Of a stretch of 64,000 bases of DNA, positions 49,417 to 58,695 are shown piece after piece. Where the stretch lies: the NCBI RefSeq assembly GCF_900078755.1, contig NZ_FKIH01000010.1. One strand, written 5' to 3'. Position 1 is the stretch's first letter; the number at the start of each line of letters is the position of its first letter. Source of the DNA: Ichthyocystis sparus (GTDB taxonomy: Bacteria; Pseudomonadota; Gammaproteobacteria; Burkholderiales; 2013Ark19i). The notes beneath the pieces were generated by a model. That model searched no databases, was not told the DNA's origin, and worked only from the letters and a program-made list of their open reading frames with translations. Position numbers and translations under genes: made by a program.

Positions 49417-49464
49417 CTCCATAGCTCCATAGCTTCATAGCTTCATAGCTCCATAGCTCCATGG
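49417..49464 (+). repeat. Octanucleotide tandem repeat upstream of paralogue E
   Basis: Six 8-base units, CTCCATAG or CTTCATAG, the last ending ATGG. It lies about 90-140 bases before the ATG at 49556. I see no comparable array before paralogue D, which otherwise shares this upstream module. Confidence 0.92.
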
Positions 49465-49555
49465 TGCTAGTACCTATAGTAGTAGTACTAATACCAGTGG
49501 TATGGTGATACCGATAATAAAATTTATAATTCGTGGTATAAGGAGCGCGTGCATT
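49465..49555 (+). repeat. 5' module type 2 (copy E)
   Basis: Counterpart of 42475-42577: GTAGTAGTACTA-like run, GGTATGGTGATACCGATAAT, TTATAATTCGT and AAGGAG (49540-49545). Confidence 0.7.
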
Positions 49556-52500
49556 ATGGAGTCTGTTGGCGATCATGTTCATATATCTGCAAATTTGATG
49601 GAAATAGTTCCTTCTACCCAAAAGGATGTGCCTTATTTTTCTAAGAAGCATGTTTCTTCATTGAGAGATTTGAGTAACAAGGTTGAGGTTAATGGAAGAC
49701 CTATTTCTTGCTGGGATTTGTCTTTATTGTATGCTATTAATGCTGTTGATAGTTACAGAAGTGAAAGAAAACTGAGGGTTAGCGAATTGTTTTCTGATGA
49801 GGAATCAGTAAGAAGGCTAGCTCTTGAAGATTTTGGAGAGATGGTTGAAACTAAAATAGAAGAAGAATCGTGTGGTAAGCATATCATTGCTTGTGCTAGG
49901 TTTGGAAATTTTTTACATCGAATAGCGTCTGACATGATTTTAGGGGATCAAAGATTTTTTATTTTATGTAGTAGCTGTCATGTAATGTCTTTTAGAGTTG
50001 TGTGTAAATCTAAGAAAATAGAAGAAGGGTCAGTAGTAACCAGGTGGGTGGTGCATTTTTTTGATCCTAAGGTTACTAATGTTGTATCTCGTAGTGAAGT
50101 CTCAAATCTTGATGAACTTCTAGATTCAGGCAGGTTTTCTTTAGAGAAGTTCATGATTGGTCGTCACTATAAAGGTTATTTTAGGGATGCTGAGTCAGGA
50201 TCAACAGAGGATGAATGTGTAGTATACGAGTATTCTGATGAAGAGGAGTCGAGCTCTAGTTTTACAACTTTGGAAACCCTATCCCAAGATGGGATTTCTG
50301 GGTGCGTGATATACCATATGATGTTTGGTGGAGCTGGTCCAGAAGATATTGTAAGATTAGCAGACTCCAGTTCTTTTTCAACGTTAAGTGTTGATGTTAG
50401 AAGAGAGATATTTCTTGCTAAAGGCTCCTTGGGTATCTCCGCGCTCCATATGGCTATGGAAAAAAATAAACCTGGTTCTGTGGTGTCTTATAATAATTTT
50501 TTGGGAAGACTTTCTTGTGATGAGGAAGTGAATTTGTTACCTGATATTATAAAAGCCGAATCATCTGAAGGTGTACCAGCTTTGTTTATGGCTATGCAAG
50601 GTGGATATGTTGAATGTATGGCTGGTTTTGGTTTATTGTTAGATAGGTTAATTGCTGTAAGAAGTAGAATAGAAAACTTTCCTGAAGTGATATTTAATAT
50701 TTTGTTGGCCAAACGTGTGGGTGGTTTGTCTGCTCTCTCCATATCATTATTAAAAAACAAGGTTGCTGCTGTTTCGGCTTTTGGTGGTTTTTTGGATAAA
50801 ATTTTTATACTTAAAGAGGATGTGACTGATAGTGCAGGATTATTTGAGATTATTTTTAGGCTATTAGATCATAGAGATGGCGAGGGGTGTTCTGCTTTGT
50901 TTCATGTTCTTCAAAAAGGTTATGCTGCTGAGGTACGTGCTTTTGGGGAATTAGTAGATAGGTTGCTTGTTGTGAAAGCTCATGTGTCTGCAGATTATAT
51001 GACAAGTATGCTTTTTAGATTATTGGAATCTAAATCTGATTCAGATAATACCGCTCTGTGTGTTGCTCTACGAGAAAATCATGCTGATGCGGTGGTTGCT
51101 TTCTCTGGTTTGATGGACAGATTACTTGTTATGAAAGGTCATGTGCCTGATAATGATATTTTAGGAATGATTTTTAGACTATTGGAATCTAGATCTGATA
51201 TAGGGAATACTGGTCTGTTTTGTGCTCTTGAAAGAGGTGCTGCTAATGCTGTGGGTCATTTTGGAACGTTGCTAGATAAACTACTTGTTATGAAAGGCAG
51301 TGTTCCCGCTAGCGATATCGTAGAAATGATTTTTAAGTTGTTGGAGTCTAGATCTGATGCAGGAAATACTGGTTTATTTGTTGCTTTGCAAAAAGATAAT
51401 TTTCTTGCGGTAAGTGCTTTTATGGCATTGGTAGATAGATTGCTTCTCATGAAAGGTTGTGTGTCTGATGATTATTTGGCAAGGATGATTTTTAAGTTGT
51501 TGGAGTCTAGGTCTGATTTAGGAGATACTGGATTGTATGTTGCTTTAAAGGAAGATAGTGTTCGTGCATTAAGTATTTTTAGGGAATTGTTAGATAAATT
51601 GCTTGTTATGAAAGGTTGTGTGCCTGATAGTGATATGGCAAGAATGATTTTTATGTTGTTGGGGTCTAAATCTAGTTCGGGTGATACTGGATTATCTGTT
51701 GCTTTACGAAGAAGTGATGATGGTATTTCGGTAGGTATTTTTGGAGAACTTATAGATAGATTACTTGTTATGAAAGGTCATATTCCTGACAATGAAATGG
51801 CAGGTATGATCTTTAGGTTGTTGGAAGCTAAATCTGATGCAGGGGATACTGGTCTGTTTTGTGCTTTGAAAAGAGGCAATGCTATTGCATTAGTTGCTTT
51901 TTATGAATTGTTGAGTAAATCGCTTCTTATGAGGGGACATGTATCTGATAGTGATATGTCAGAAATGATTTTTAGATTGTTGGAAGCTAAATCTGATGAG
52001 CATGGTGCTGGGCTATATTATTCTCTTGAAGCGGGTAATGCCGATGCAGTAGGTGCTTTCGGAGTATTGATGGATTGCTTGCTTGCTATGAGTGGTTCTG
52101 TGCCTTATGGTAGTATGGCAAATATGGTTTTTAGACTGTTGGAAGCTAAATCTAGCGCGGGAGTTCCAGGACTGTTTGTTGCTTTGCAGAATAGACATAT
52201 TGATGCAGTGCGTACTTTTTCTGAATTAGTGGGAGTGTTACTTAGCATGAAAGAGCATGTATCTGGTAGTGATTTGGCAGATATGCTTTTTACACTTTTG
52301 GAATCCAGGTCTGATGTAGGAGTTCCAGGTTTATTTATTGCTTTGCAAAGTAATTCTGGCGGTACCCAAATGGTTTTTGGCAATTTGATAAATAAATTTA
52401 TGCTTCTAAGGGGTAGTATTCCCGATGTTACGTTATGCTCTATGCTGCTATACATATTGATGGCTAAGAGTAGAGAAGGAGTTCCTATCATTTATGATCT

Positions 52501-53635
52501 TATGTCTCATAACAATTCAGAACTTTTGGGATCATATGATTATTTTTTGAGAGCTTTTTTTAGTGGTTCTGAGCTACCACCGGATATGGTGGCTAATCTG
52601 TTATTGGATTTGTTGGTTTCCAAAAATGATAGTAATGGATGTCCTGCTTTATTTGTAGCCATGCAGGAAGGGCACGATGATTCCATTGTTGCATATGTTT
52701 CATTGGTGAGAAGACAGTTGATGAAAATTAGAGGCGGAGTGTCCTCTGATAACTTGGTTAGCATAGTTCTAAATATTGCGTCTGCTAAAGGAAGTGATGG
52801 GGTGTCTGCTTTGTTTGCTGGAATGCGTAATAGCAAAGTTAATGCCATGGAAGCTTATTCAGCACTGTTAGACGAAGTTTTATCGTTGTTAAAGGATACT
52901 ATACCAGATGATAGACTTGTGAGAATTATTTTTGAATTGTTGAAAGCTAGAACTGCCGAAGGCATTGATGGGTTATTTCTGGCTTTACAAGAAGGGAGTA
53001 GCAACGTTATATCTTCTTTTTGTTCGTTGTTGGATAAACTTCTTATTATGAAAGGAAGTGTGGAAGATATCACTTTGTTTGATATGGTATTTGATTTATT
53101 AATGTGTAAAAGTGGTGATAATAATGTTCCTGGTTTGTTTGTGGCTATGCAGAATGGACATTATGGAGCTGTAGATGCTTTCCTAGAATTATTAAGAAGG
53201 TTAATGGTATTTAAGGACGATCTATCCACTGAATATTTCGATAGTATGGTCTTAGATATTGTAAGATCTAGGAGATCAGATGGTGTGTCTGGATTATCTG
53301 CAGCGCTAGAAAGTGATTTTCCTGAAGTGGTTAGATCTTATGTTTCATTGCTCAAATTAATACCTAAAAATAAATTAGTTGATGTGTTACCTGCCATTAA
53401 TAGTTCTGGCATACCTGCTGTATTATTGGCTGGTGAAGAGACTTTTGTCGTTTATTTGGAAATGATATCTGACTTATTGTCTGCCAGGGATATATATGCC
53501 TTACATTCACGACTTAGTAGTGTAAGAAGATCGGTTGAACATATATTGACAGTTGATAGAGATCTTGATGGTAAGTATAGGCTTTTGCTGGATAAGACTA
53601 AAGAACTTGCCAGAAGCTCCAGGCAGGACCATTAA
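49556..53635 (+). CDS. Giant ShET2/EspL-like effector with about 19 repeats (paralogue E)
   Basis: 1359 residues from ATG 49556, the longest intact member; AAGGAG is 10 bases upstream, and the 18 codons open before it fall in the conserved leader. Cys52 (PISCWDLSLLY), His142 (SCHVMSFR) and Asp170 (VHFFDPKVT) are kept. It pairs with paralogue D in sequence and upstream module but has an additional unit in the amplified middle block, so the two differ by repeat number. The last four units and cap are closer to C than to D (GLSAALESDFPEVVRSYVSL versus GLSVALENDFPEVVRSYFTL in C), hinting at gene conversion between subfamilies. It ends KTKELARSSRQDH. Confidence 0.78.
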   Translation: MESVGDHVHISANLMEIVPSTQKDVPYFSKKHVSSLRDLSNKVEVNGRPISCWDLSLLYAINAVDSYRSERKLRVSELFSDEESVRRLALEDFGEMVETKIEEESCGKHIIACARFGNFLHRIASDMILGDQRFFILCSSCHVMSFRVVCKSKKIEEGSVVTRWVVHFFDPKVTNVVSRSEVSNLDELLDSGRFSLEKFMIGRHYKGYFRDAESGSTEDECVVYEYSDEEESSSSFTTLETLSQDGISGCVIYHMMFGGAGPEDIVRLADSSSFSTLSVDVRREIFLAKGSLGISALHMAMEKNKPGSVVSYNNFLGRLSCDEEVNLLPDIIKAESSEGVPALFMAMQGGYVECMAGFGLLLDRLIAVRSRIENFPEVIFNILLAKRVGGLSALSISLLKNKVAAVSAFGGFLDKIFILKEDVTDSAGLFEIIFRLLDHRDGEGCSALFHVLQKGYAAEVRAFGELVDRLLVVKAHVSADYMTSMLFRLLESKSDSDNTALCVALRENHADAVVAFSGLMDRLLVMKGHVPDNDILGMIFRLLESRSDIGNTGLFCALERGAANAVGHFGTLLDKLLVMKGSVPASDIVEMIFKLLESRSDAGNTGLFVALQKDNFLAVSAFMALVDRLLLMKGCVSDDYLARMIFKLLESRSDLGDTGLYVALKEDSVRALSIFRELLDKLLVMKGCVPDSDMARMIFMLLGSKSSSGDTGLSVALRRSDDGISVGIFGELIDRLLVMKGHIPDNEMAGMIFRLLEAKSDAGDTGLFCALKRGNAIALVAFYELLSKSLLMRGHVSDSDMSEMIFRLLEAKSDEHGAGLYYSLEAGNADAVGAFGVLMDCLLAMSGSVPYGSMANMVFRLLEAKSSAGVPGLFVALQNRHIDAVRTFSELVGVLLSMKEHVSGSDLADMLFTLLESRSDVGVPGLFIALQSNSGGTQMVFGNLINKFMLLRGSIPDVTLCSMLLYILMAKSREGVPIIYDLMSHNNSELLGSYDYFLRAFFSGSELPPDMVANLLLDLLVSKNDSNGCPALFVAMQEGHDDSIVAYVSLVRRQLMKIRGGVSSDNLVSIVLNIASAKGSDGVSALFAGMRNSKVNAMEAYSALLDEVLSLLKDTIPDDRLVRIIFELLKARTAEGIDGLFLALQEGSSNVISSFCSLLDKLLIMKGSVEDITLFDMVFDLLMCKSGDNNVPGLFVAMQNGHYGAVDAFLELLRRLMVFKDDLSTEYFDSMVLDIVRSRRSDGVSGLSAALESDFPEVVRSYVSLLKLIPKNKLVDVLPAINSSGIPAVLLAGEETFVVYLEMISDLLSARDIYALHSRLSSVRRSVEHILTVDRDLDGKYRLLLDKTKELARSSRQDH

Positions 53636-53744
53636 GGTACATATTGTCTCAGCAGATGGTGTTAGTTATTACTAGATAATATGAAAAAGTGTACATAAAA
53701 GATATTTATCCGGTTGGTTCTGGTATTCAGTTTACTAATTAGTA

Positions 53745-56700
53745 GTTGGCGATTTATTGCATTTAAATAACAAGTTTGAGTTTGACGTAAAATCCATTCG
53801 ATGTTCTGAGTTCTCATCGCTGTTTGTTCTTAATGGTATTAATTGTTATAGAAGTGGCAAGAAGCTTAAAATTAGTTAATTATTTTCGGATGAAGAGTCA
53901 GTAAAAAGAGCTGTTGCCAACAGTCTTAAAGAAATCAATGAGAAAATAGTAGAAAAAAACTCGTGTGATAGGCACATTATAGTTTGTGATAGATTTGGCG
54001 ATTTTTTGCATAAAATAGCATCTACCACGGCTTCTGGAGAAAGTAGGTTTTTCATTTTACATAGTTGCAATCATGTAATGTCTCTTAATGTTTCCCATAA
54101 AACTAAGGAAATAGAAGGTAAATTAATAGATAAGTGGGTGGTGCGTTTTTTTGATCCTAATAATACTAATGTTGTAGTACGTAGTGAAGTTTTAAGTTTT
54201 GAGGATTTTTCAGATTTAAGTAGATTTTCTTTAAGAATGTTTATGACTCAATCTAACTATAATCTTTACTTTGATAGTAGTGGAGGTGATTCAGTACCGC
54301 ATCCAAAAGAGAATGAATGCGCAGTGTATGAATATTCTGATGTACGGAATGCTAGTCCTAATTTTTCAACTTTAGAAACCTTGTCCCAGGACAGAATTTC
54401 TGGATGCATGATGTATCATGTCATGTCTAATAGCGCCGACCTATTAGATATTAGAGGAATAGCAAGATCTAGGTCTTTTTCCACACTAAGTGCTGATGTT
54501 AGGCAAGAGATATTTTTTGCCAGAAGCTCTGGTGGTGTTCCTGCACTTTACTTATCAATGGAGTAAAATAACTATAAATCTATAATGTCTTATAATAATC
54601 TTTTGGAAGAACTTTCTTATGACGAGCAAGTGAGTCTGTTACCTGAAATTATGAGAGCTAAGGAGCCTGGAGGAATAACGGCTTTATTTATGGCTATGAA
54701 AGAAGGAAGTTGTGATTCTATTAGGGAATATAGCAATTTGTTGGAAGAGCAATTGATAAAAATTAGAGACAGAATGTCTCCTGATAGTTTTGCCGATCTA
54801 GTTTTAGATGTTGCATTGGCTAGAACTAGTGACGGAAGATTCGGTTTGACTACGGCCATGATCAAAGGTATGGCACATGTTGTGGACGCTTACTCATTAT
54901 TACTAGACAAAGTGTTATCACTACTGGGTGGTTTTATACCAGATACTGAACTTGCAAAGTTGATTTTTAAATTATTGAGTACCAAAGATAGCAAAGGAAA
55001 TCCTGCTCTACTTTGCGCTATTTCAAAATATTGTTCTAGTGCAGTAAGTGCTTTTGGAAGATTGTTAGATAAGTTGCTTGTTATGAAAGGACGTATACCT
55101 GATATTGATATGTTTGATATGATTCATAAGTTATTACTGTCTAAATCTAGGGACGGTGTCCCTGCTTTATGTTTTGCTTTGAGTAGGGGTTGTTTTTCTG
55201 CAGTACTTTCCTTTTCTGAATTGATGGATAGATTACTTCTTATGAGAGGAAGTGTCCCTGATTTTAGAGTAGCTAGTGTGATTGTTGAATTGTTAAATTG
55301 TGAAACTGATGCTGGACTTTATGGTTTATTTTTTGCTTTTCAAGCGGGCTATACTCGCACAGTAATTAGTTTTGGTAGCTTGATAGAGAAATTTTCATTG
55401 TTAAAAAATAGTATTCCTAAATATACATTCGATTCTATGATGTCAGATATATTAACAGCTAGGAGAAAAGATAATGGTACACCTGGCATACTTATGTTAT
55501 TATTCTCAAATTATGTATCTACTATAGCCGCATATAATTCATTGCTAATGGGTGTATCTGGAAAAGTTAGAAGAGAAATATTTTGTATTAAAGATAGAGG
55601 ATCACCCATCATTCATCAAATTATTCTTCATAATAAACCACAATCTTTGATATCACTTGGCTATTTTTTGGATGCGCTTTCTTATGAGGAGCAAACTGAT
55701 CTACTGCCAGAAATATTAATTTCTAAAAATAATGCGGGTAATTCCGCCCTATTTATAGCCATGCAGGAAGGATATGTCGATTGTATTTATGAATATGGCG
55801 CCTTGATAGAAAGGCAATTAATGACAATTAAAAAAAGAATGTATTCTGATGATTTTTCTAATCTAGTTTTGGATATTGTATCTGCTAAAAGAGATGATGG
55901 GTTATCTGCTCTGGCTTCAACAATGATTAATAACAAAGTTAATAATATAGAGCCTTACGCATGTTTATTAGAAAAAGTGCTATCACTACTGAGTAGTACT
56001 ATATCGGATGTTGAGCTTGCAAGGTTAATTTTTAAGTTATTGAGTGGTAGAGATAGAAGAGGAAATTCTGCTCTGTTTTATGCTCTTGCAAAAGGTTATT
56101 CTGATGCAGTATGTGCTTTTGGAATATTGATGGATAAGTTTCTTCTCATGAAGGGACGTATACCTGATACTGATATGGTTGGTATGATTTTTGATTTGTT
56201 GGGAGCTGAATCTGATGATGCGGTTTCTGGTTTATTTTGTGCTTTGTCAAAAGGTCATTCTGGTACAGTGCGTGCTTTTTCTAAGCTGGTGGATAAATTG
56301 TTTGTTATGAGGGGATGTATACCTGACATAGACATAGCTAATATGATTTGTAAGCTGTTGATGTATCGCAGCGATGTAGGTTCTGGTTTATTTTTTGCTA
56401 TACAAGATGGTCATGCTGATACGGTGTGTGCTTTTTCTGAGTTTATGGATAAATTATTTCTTATGAAAGAAAGTATAGGTGATCTGCATATAGCTGGTAT
56501 AGTTCGTAGAGTGCTGATGTGCTCTTTTTGTTCTTATAATGAAGATATATCTCCTGCTTTATTTTATGCTTTGCAAGATGGTCATTCTGATGTAGTGCTT
56601 GCTCTTAGAGAGTTAATAGGTAAATTTTCTAAGTTACTAAGTGATTGTCTATCTGAAGATAGTTTTAGTTCTATGATGTTAAACATATTGATGGCTGCGG

Positions 56701-57968
56701 ACAGATTTGGTGTATCTGGCGTATTTAAGGCATTATTAAAAAATAATATTGATGTTATAGGTGCGTATAATTCATTGTTAGTGTATGCACCTAAAGAAGT
56801 TAGAAGAAGAATTTTTTGTATTAAAGATGATGGCGGATCACCTGTCATTTATGTATTAATGGCGCTTGATGAACCAGATTCTTTTAAGGCATATGGTAGT
56901 TTCTTGCAATCACTTTCTTATGATGAGCAAATTGAGTTACTTCCGGAGTTGTTAATTTCTAAAAATGATGGAGGTGACCCTGCTTTATTTGTAGCTATGC
57001 AGGAAGGACGTGATAATTGTATTGAGGCATATGTTACTTTTGTTGAAGAACAATTAATGAAAATTAGAGATAGAATGTCTCATGATGATTTTTCTAATCT
57101 AGTTTTAGGTATTGCATTGGCTAAAAGAAGTGATGGGGTATCTGCTTTACATATTGGAATGTACAAGAATAGATCCGCTACTATAAGATCTTATTCAGGA
57201 TTATTGGACAAAGTTTTACCGCTATTAAAGGGTAATATACCGGATGATAAACTTGCAAGAGCGATTTTTGAGTTATTGAAAGCTAGGACTAGAGAAGATA
57301 TTGATGGATTATTTACGTCCTTAAAAAGAGGTAATGTTCATTCGGTAGCTGCTTTTTATTCATTGTTAGATAAACTTATTAGTATGAAAGGATGCATAGA
57401 GGATAGCATATTGGCTGGTATGGTATTTGATTTACTGATGTGTAAGAGTGGTGATGATAGCACTCCAGGCCTGTTTGTGGCTATGCAAAATGGACATCAT
57501 GGAGCTGTAGAAGCTTTTGTAAAATTATTAGAAAAATTGATGATGTTTAGTGACGATGTATCCACTGGATATTTTAATAATATGTTGTTAGATATTGTAG
57601 TATCTAGACGATCAGATGGTGTATCTGGATTATCTGTAGCACTAGAAAATAATTTTCCTGAGGTAGTTACGTCTTATATCCAACTACTTAAGTTAATACC
57701 TAAGGATGAATTGGCTAATGTATTGGTGGCCCTGAATGCTTCTGGGATACCTGCTGCATTATCTGCTGGCAGGGAGGCTTTGGAAGCTTATTTTGCAATA
57801 ATATCTGACTTATCTACAAGGACTATATATGCCTTACATTCACAACTTAGTAGTGCAAGAAGGCCGATTGAACATATATTGGTAGGTGATAGAGATCTTG
57901 AAGGAAAGTATAAACTTTTGTTGGATAAAATTAAAGAGCTTGCTAGAAGCTCCAGGCAGGACCATTAA
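53745..57968 (+). pseudogene. Giant paralogue F, interrupted by two in-frame stops
   Basis: One continuous frame except for TAA at 53877 (LKIS-stop-LFSDEES, where relatives have Glu) and TAA at 54564 (LSME-stop-NNYKS, where relatives have Gln). The first 30 or so residues of the family are also missing, and no start with a ribosome binding site is visible. Cys (SIRCSEFSSLF), His (CNHVMSL) and Asp (RFFDPNNT) remain. The part after the second stop (54585-57968, 1127 codons) is open. It holds an internally duplicated block: the DRMS.D.F.LVLD unit and the LLDKVLSLL unit appear near the start and again in the middle and end. About 21 repeats in total make it the longest member by repeat count. It has probably been inactivated recently. 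Confidence 0.85.
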
Positions 57969-58695
57969 AGTACGTTCAGCTAGTTAAATTGATTATTGCT
58001 GAACAGGGTAGGGTTTGAGCTTCATAATTTGCAGGTGTTAAAAGTAAAATAAATAAAATGATAATAACATAACATGTAGTATGTGTGATTGTGCTCTATT
58101 ATATGATGAATTGACTTAGAAGCGTTACAGTGACCATATTCGTGTGTTTTCACACTCAAAAAATAATGATATTTAAGGATAATATGTTAAGTTTGTTAAG
58201 TTAATATTTCACCGATATGTGATTTTAGATGCTGTAATATCTTGGAGACAGGTTGGATGTCTGTGTTGTTTGTAGCACTAGAAAGTAATTCTCCTGAGGT
58301 CTTGGCTTGCATACGTGTTGTGTGTGCTGTATATTAGCGGCTTGATAGGATTAGTGTGTCGTCTAAGCACATATGCTATTAAGCAGTAATGGTCTTTATG
58401 GAAGTGAAGGAAGATTCAAGCTGTTCGTTGAATAGGGTTAGGGTATTTGCTATAAGATTCTTCTGGAACAATGATAGAAGTAGTTTATTGCCCACTTTAT
58501 AATTTATTACTATGTACAATGTTGCATTGTATGTGCGTTATTGTTCTCAGTAACGCTGCAGTCTTATATAAAAAAATTGTTTTGTAAGGAAATTTTTGTA
58601 GAATTATACGAGTTCATGCCAAATATGATAAGGCGGAGCTTGATTGCATAACTATACTTACATAGTAACGCTAACAATAAAACAAAGCAAAGCGT
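57969..58695. other. 3' flank, relic and 5' leader between paralogues F and G
   Basis: The start matches the DNA after paralogue C (AGTAC(A/G)TTCAG.TAGTTAA, and GCTT.ATAAT.TGCAGGTG). A decayed family fragment lies at 58190-58470. The last 150 bases share elements of the 5' module (ATAAAAAAATTGTTTT, AGTTCATGCCAAATATG, GCTAACAATAAA) before the G start. Confidence 0.6.
58190..58470 (+). pseudogene. Short relic of a family C-terminal unit
   Basis: Frameshifted remains of LLDAVISR, SGLFVALESNSPEV and the cap (DRISVSSKHICY-like, then GLYGSEGRFKLF-like). Heavily decayed. Confidence 0.65.

Noticed and set aside
42578..53635. Regularly spaced repeats resembling a CRISPR array
   Set aside because: The period is about 159 bases, the repeats are in frame and coding, and there are no short identical repeats with unique spacers or cas genes.
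23084..54566. TAA replacing conserved Gln or Glu codons at several places (23084, 25118, 53877, 54564), suggesting a recoded stop
   Set aside because: TAA also ends intact genes here (for example rpsA, paralogue A), the relics carry frameshifts and other stops as well, and the changes fit AT-directed decay.
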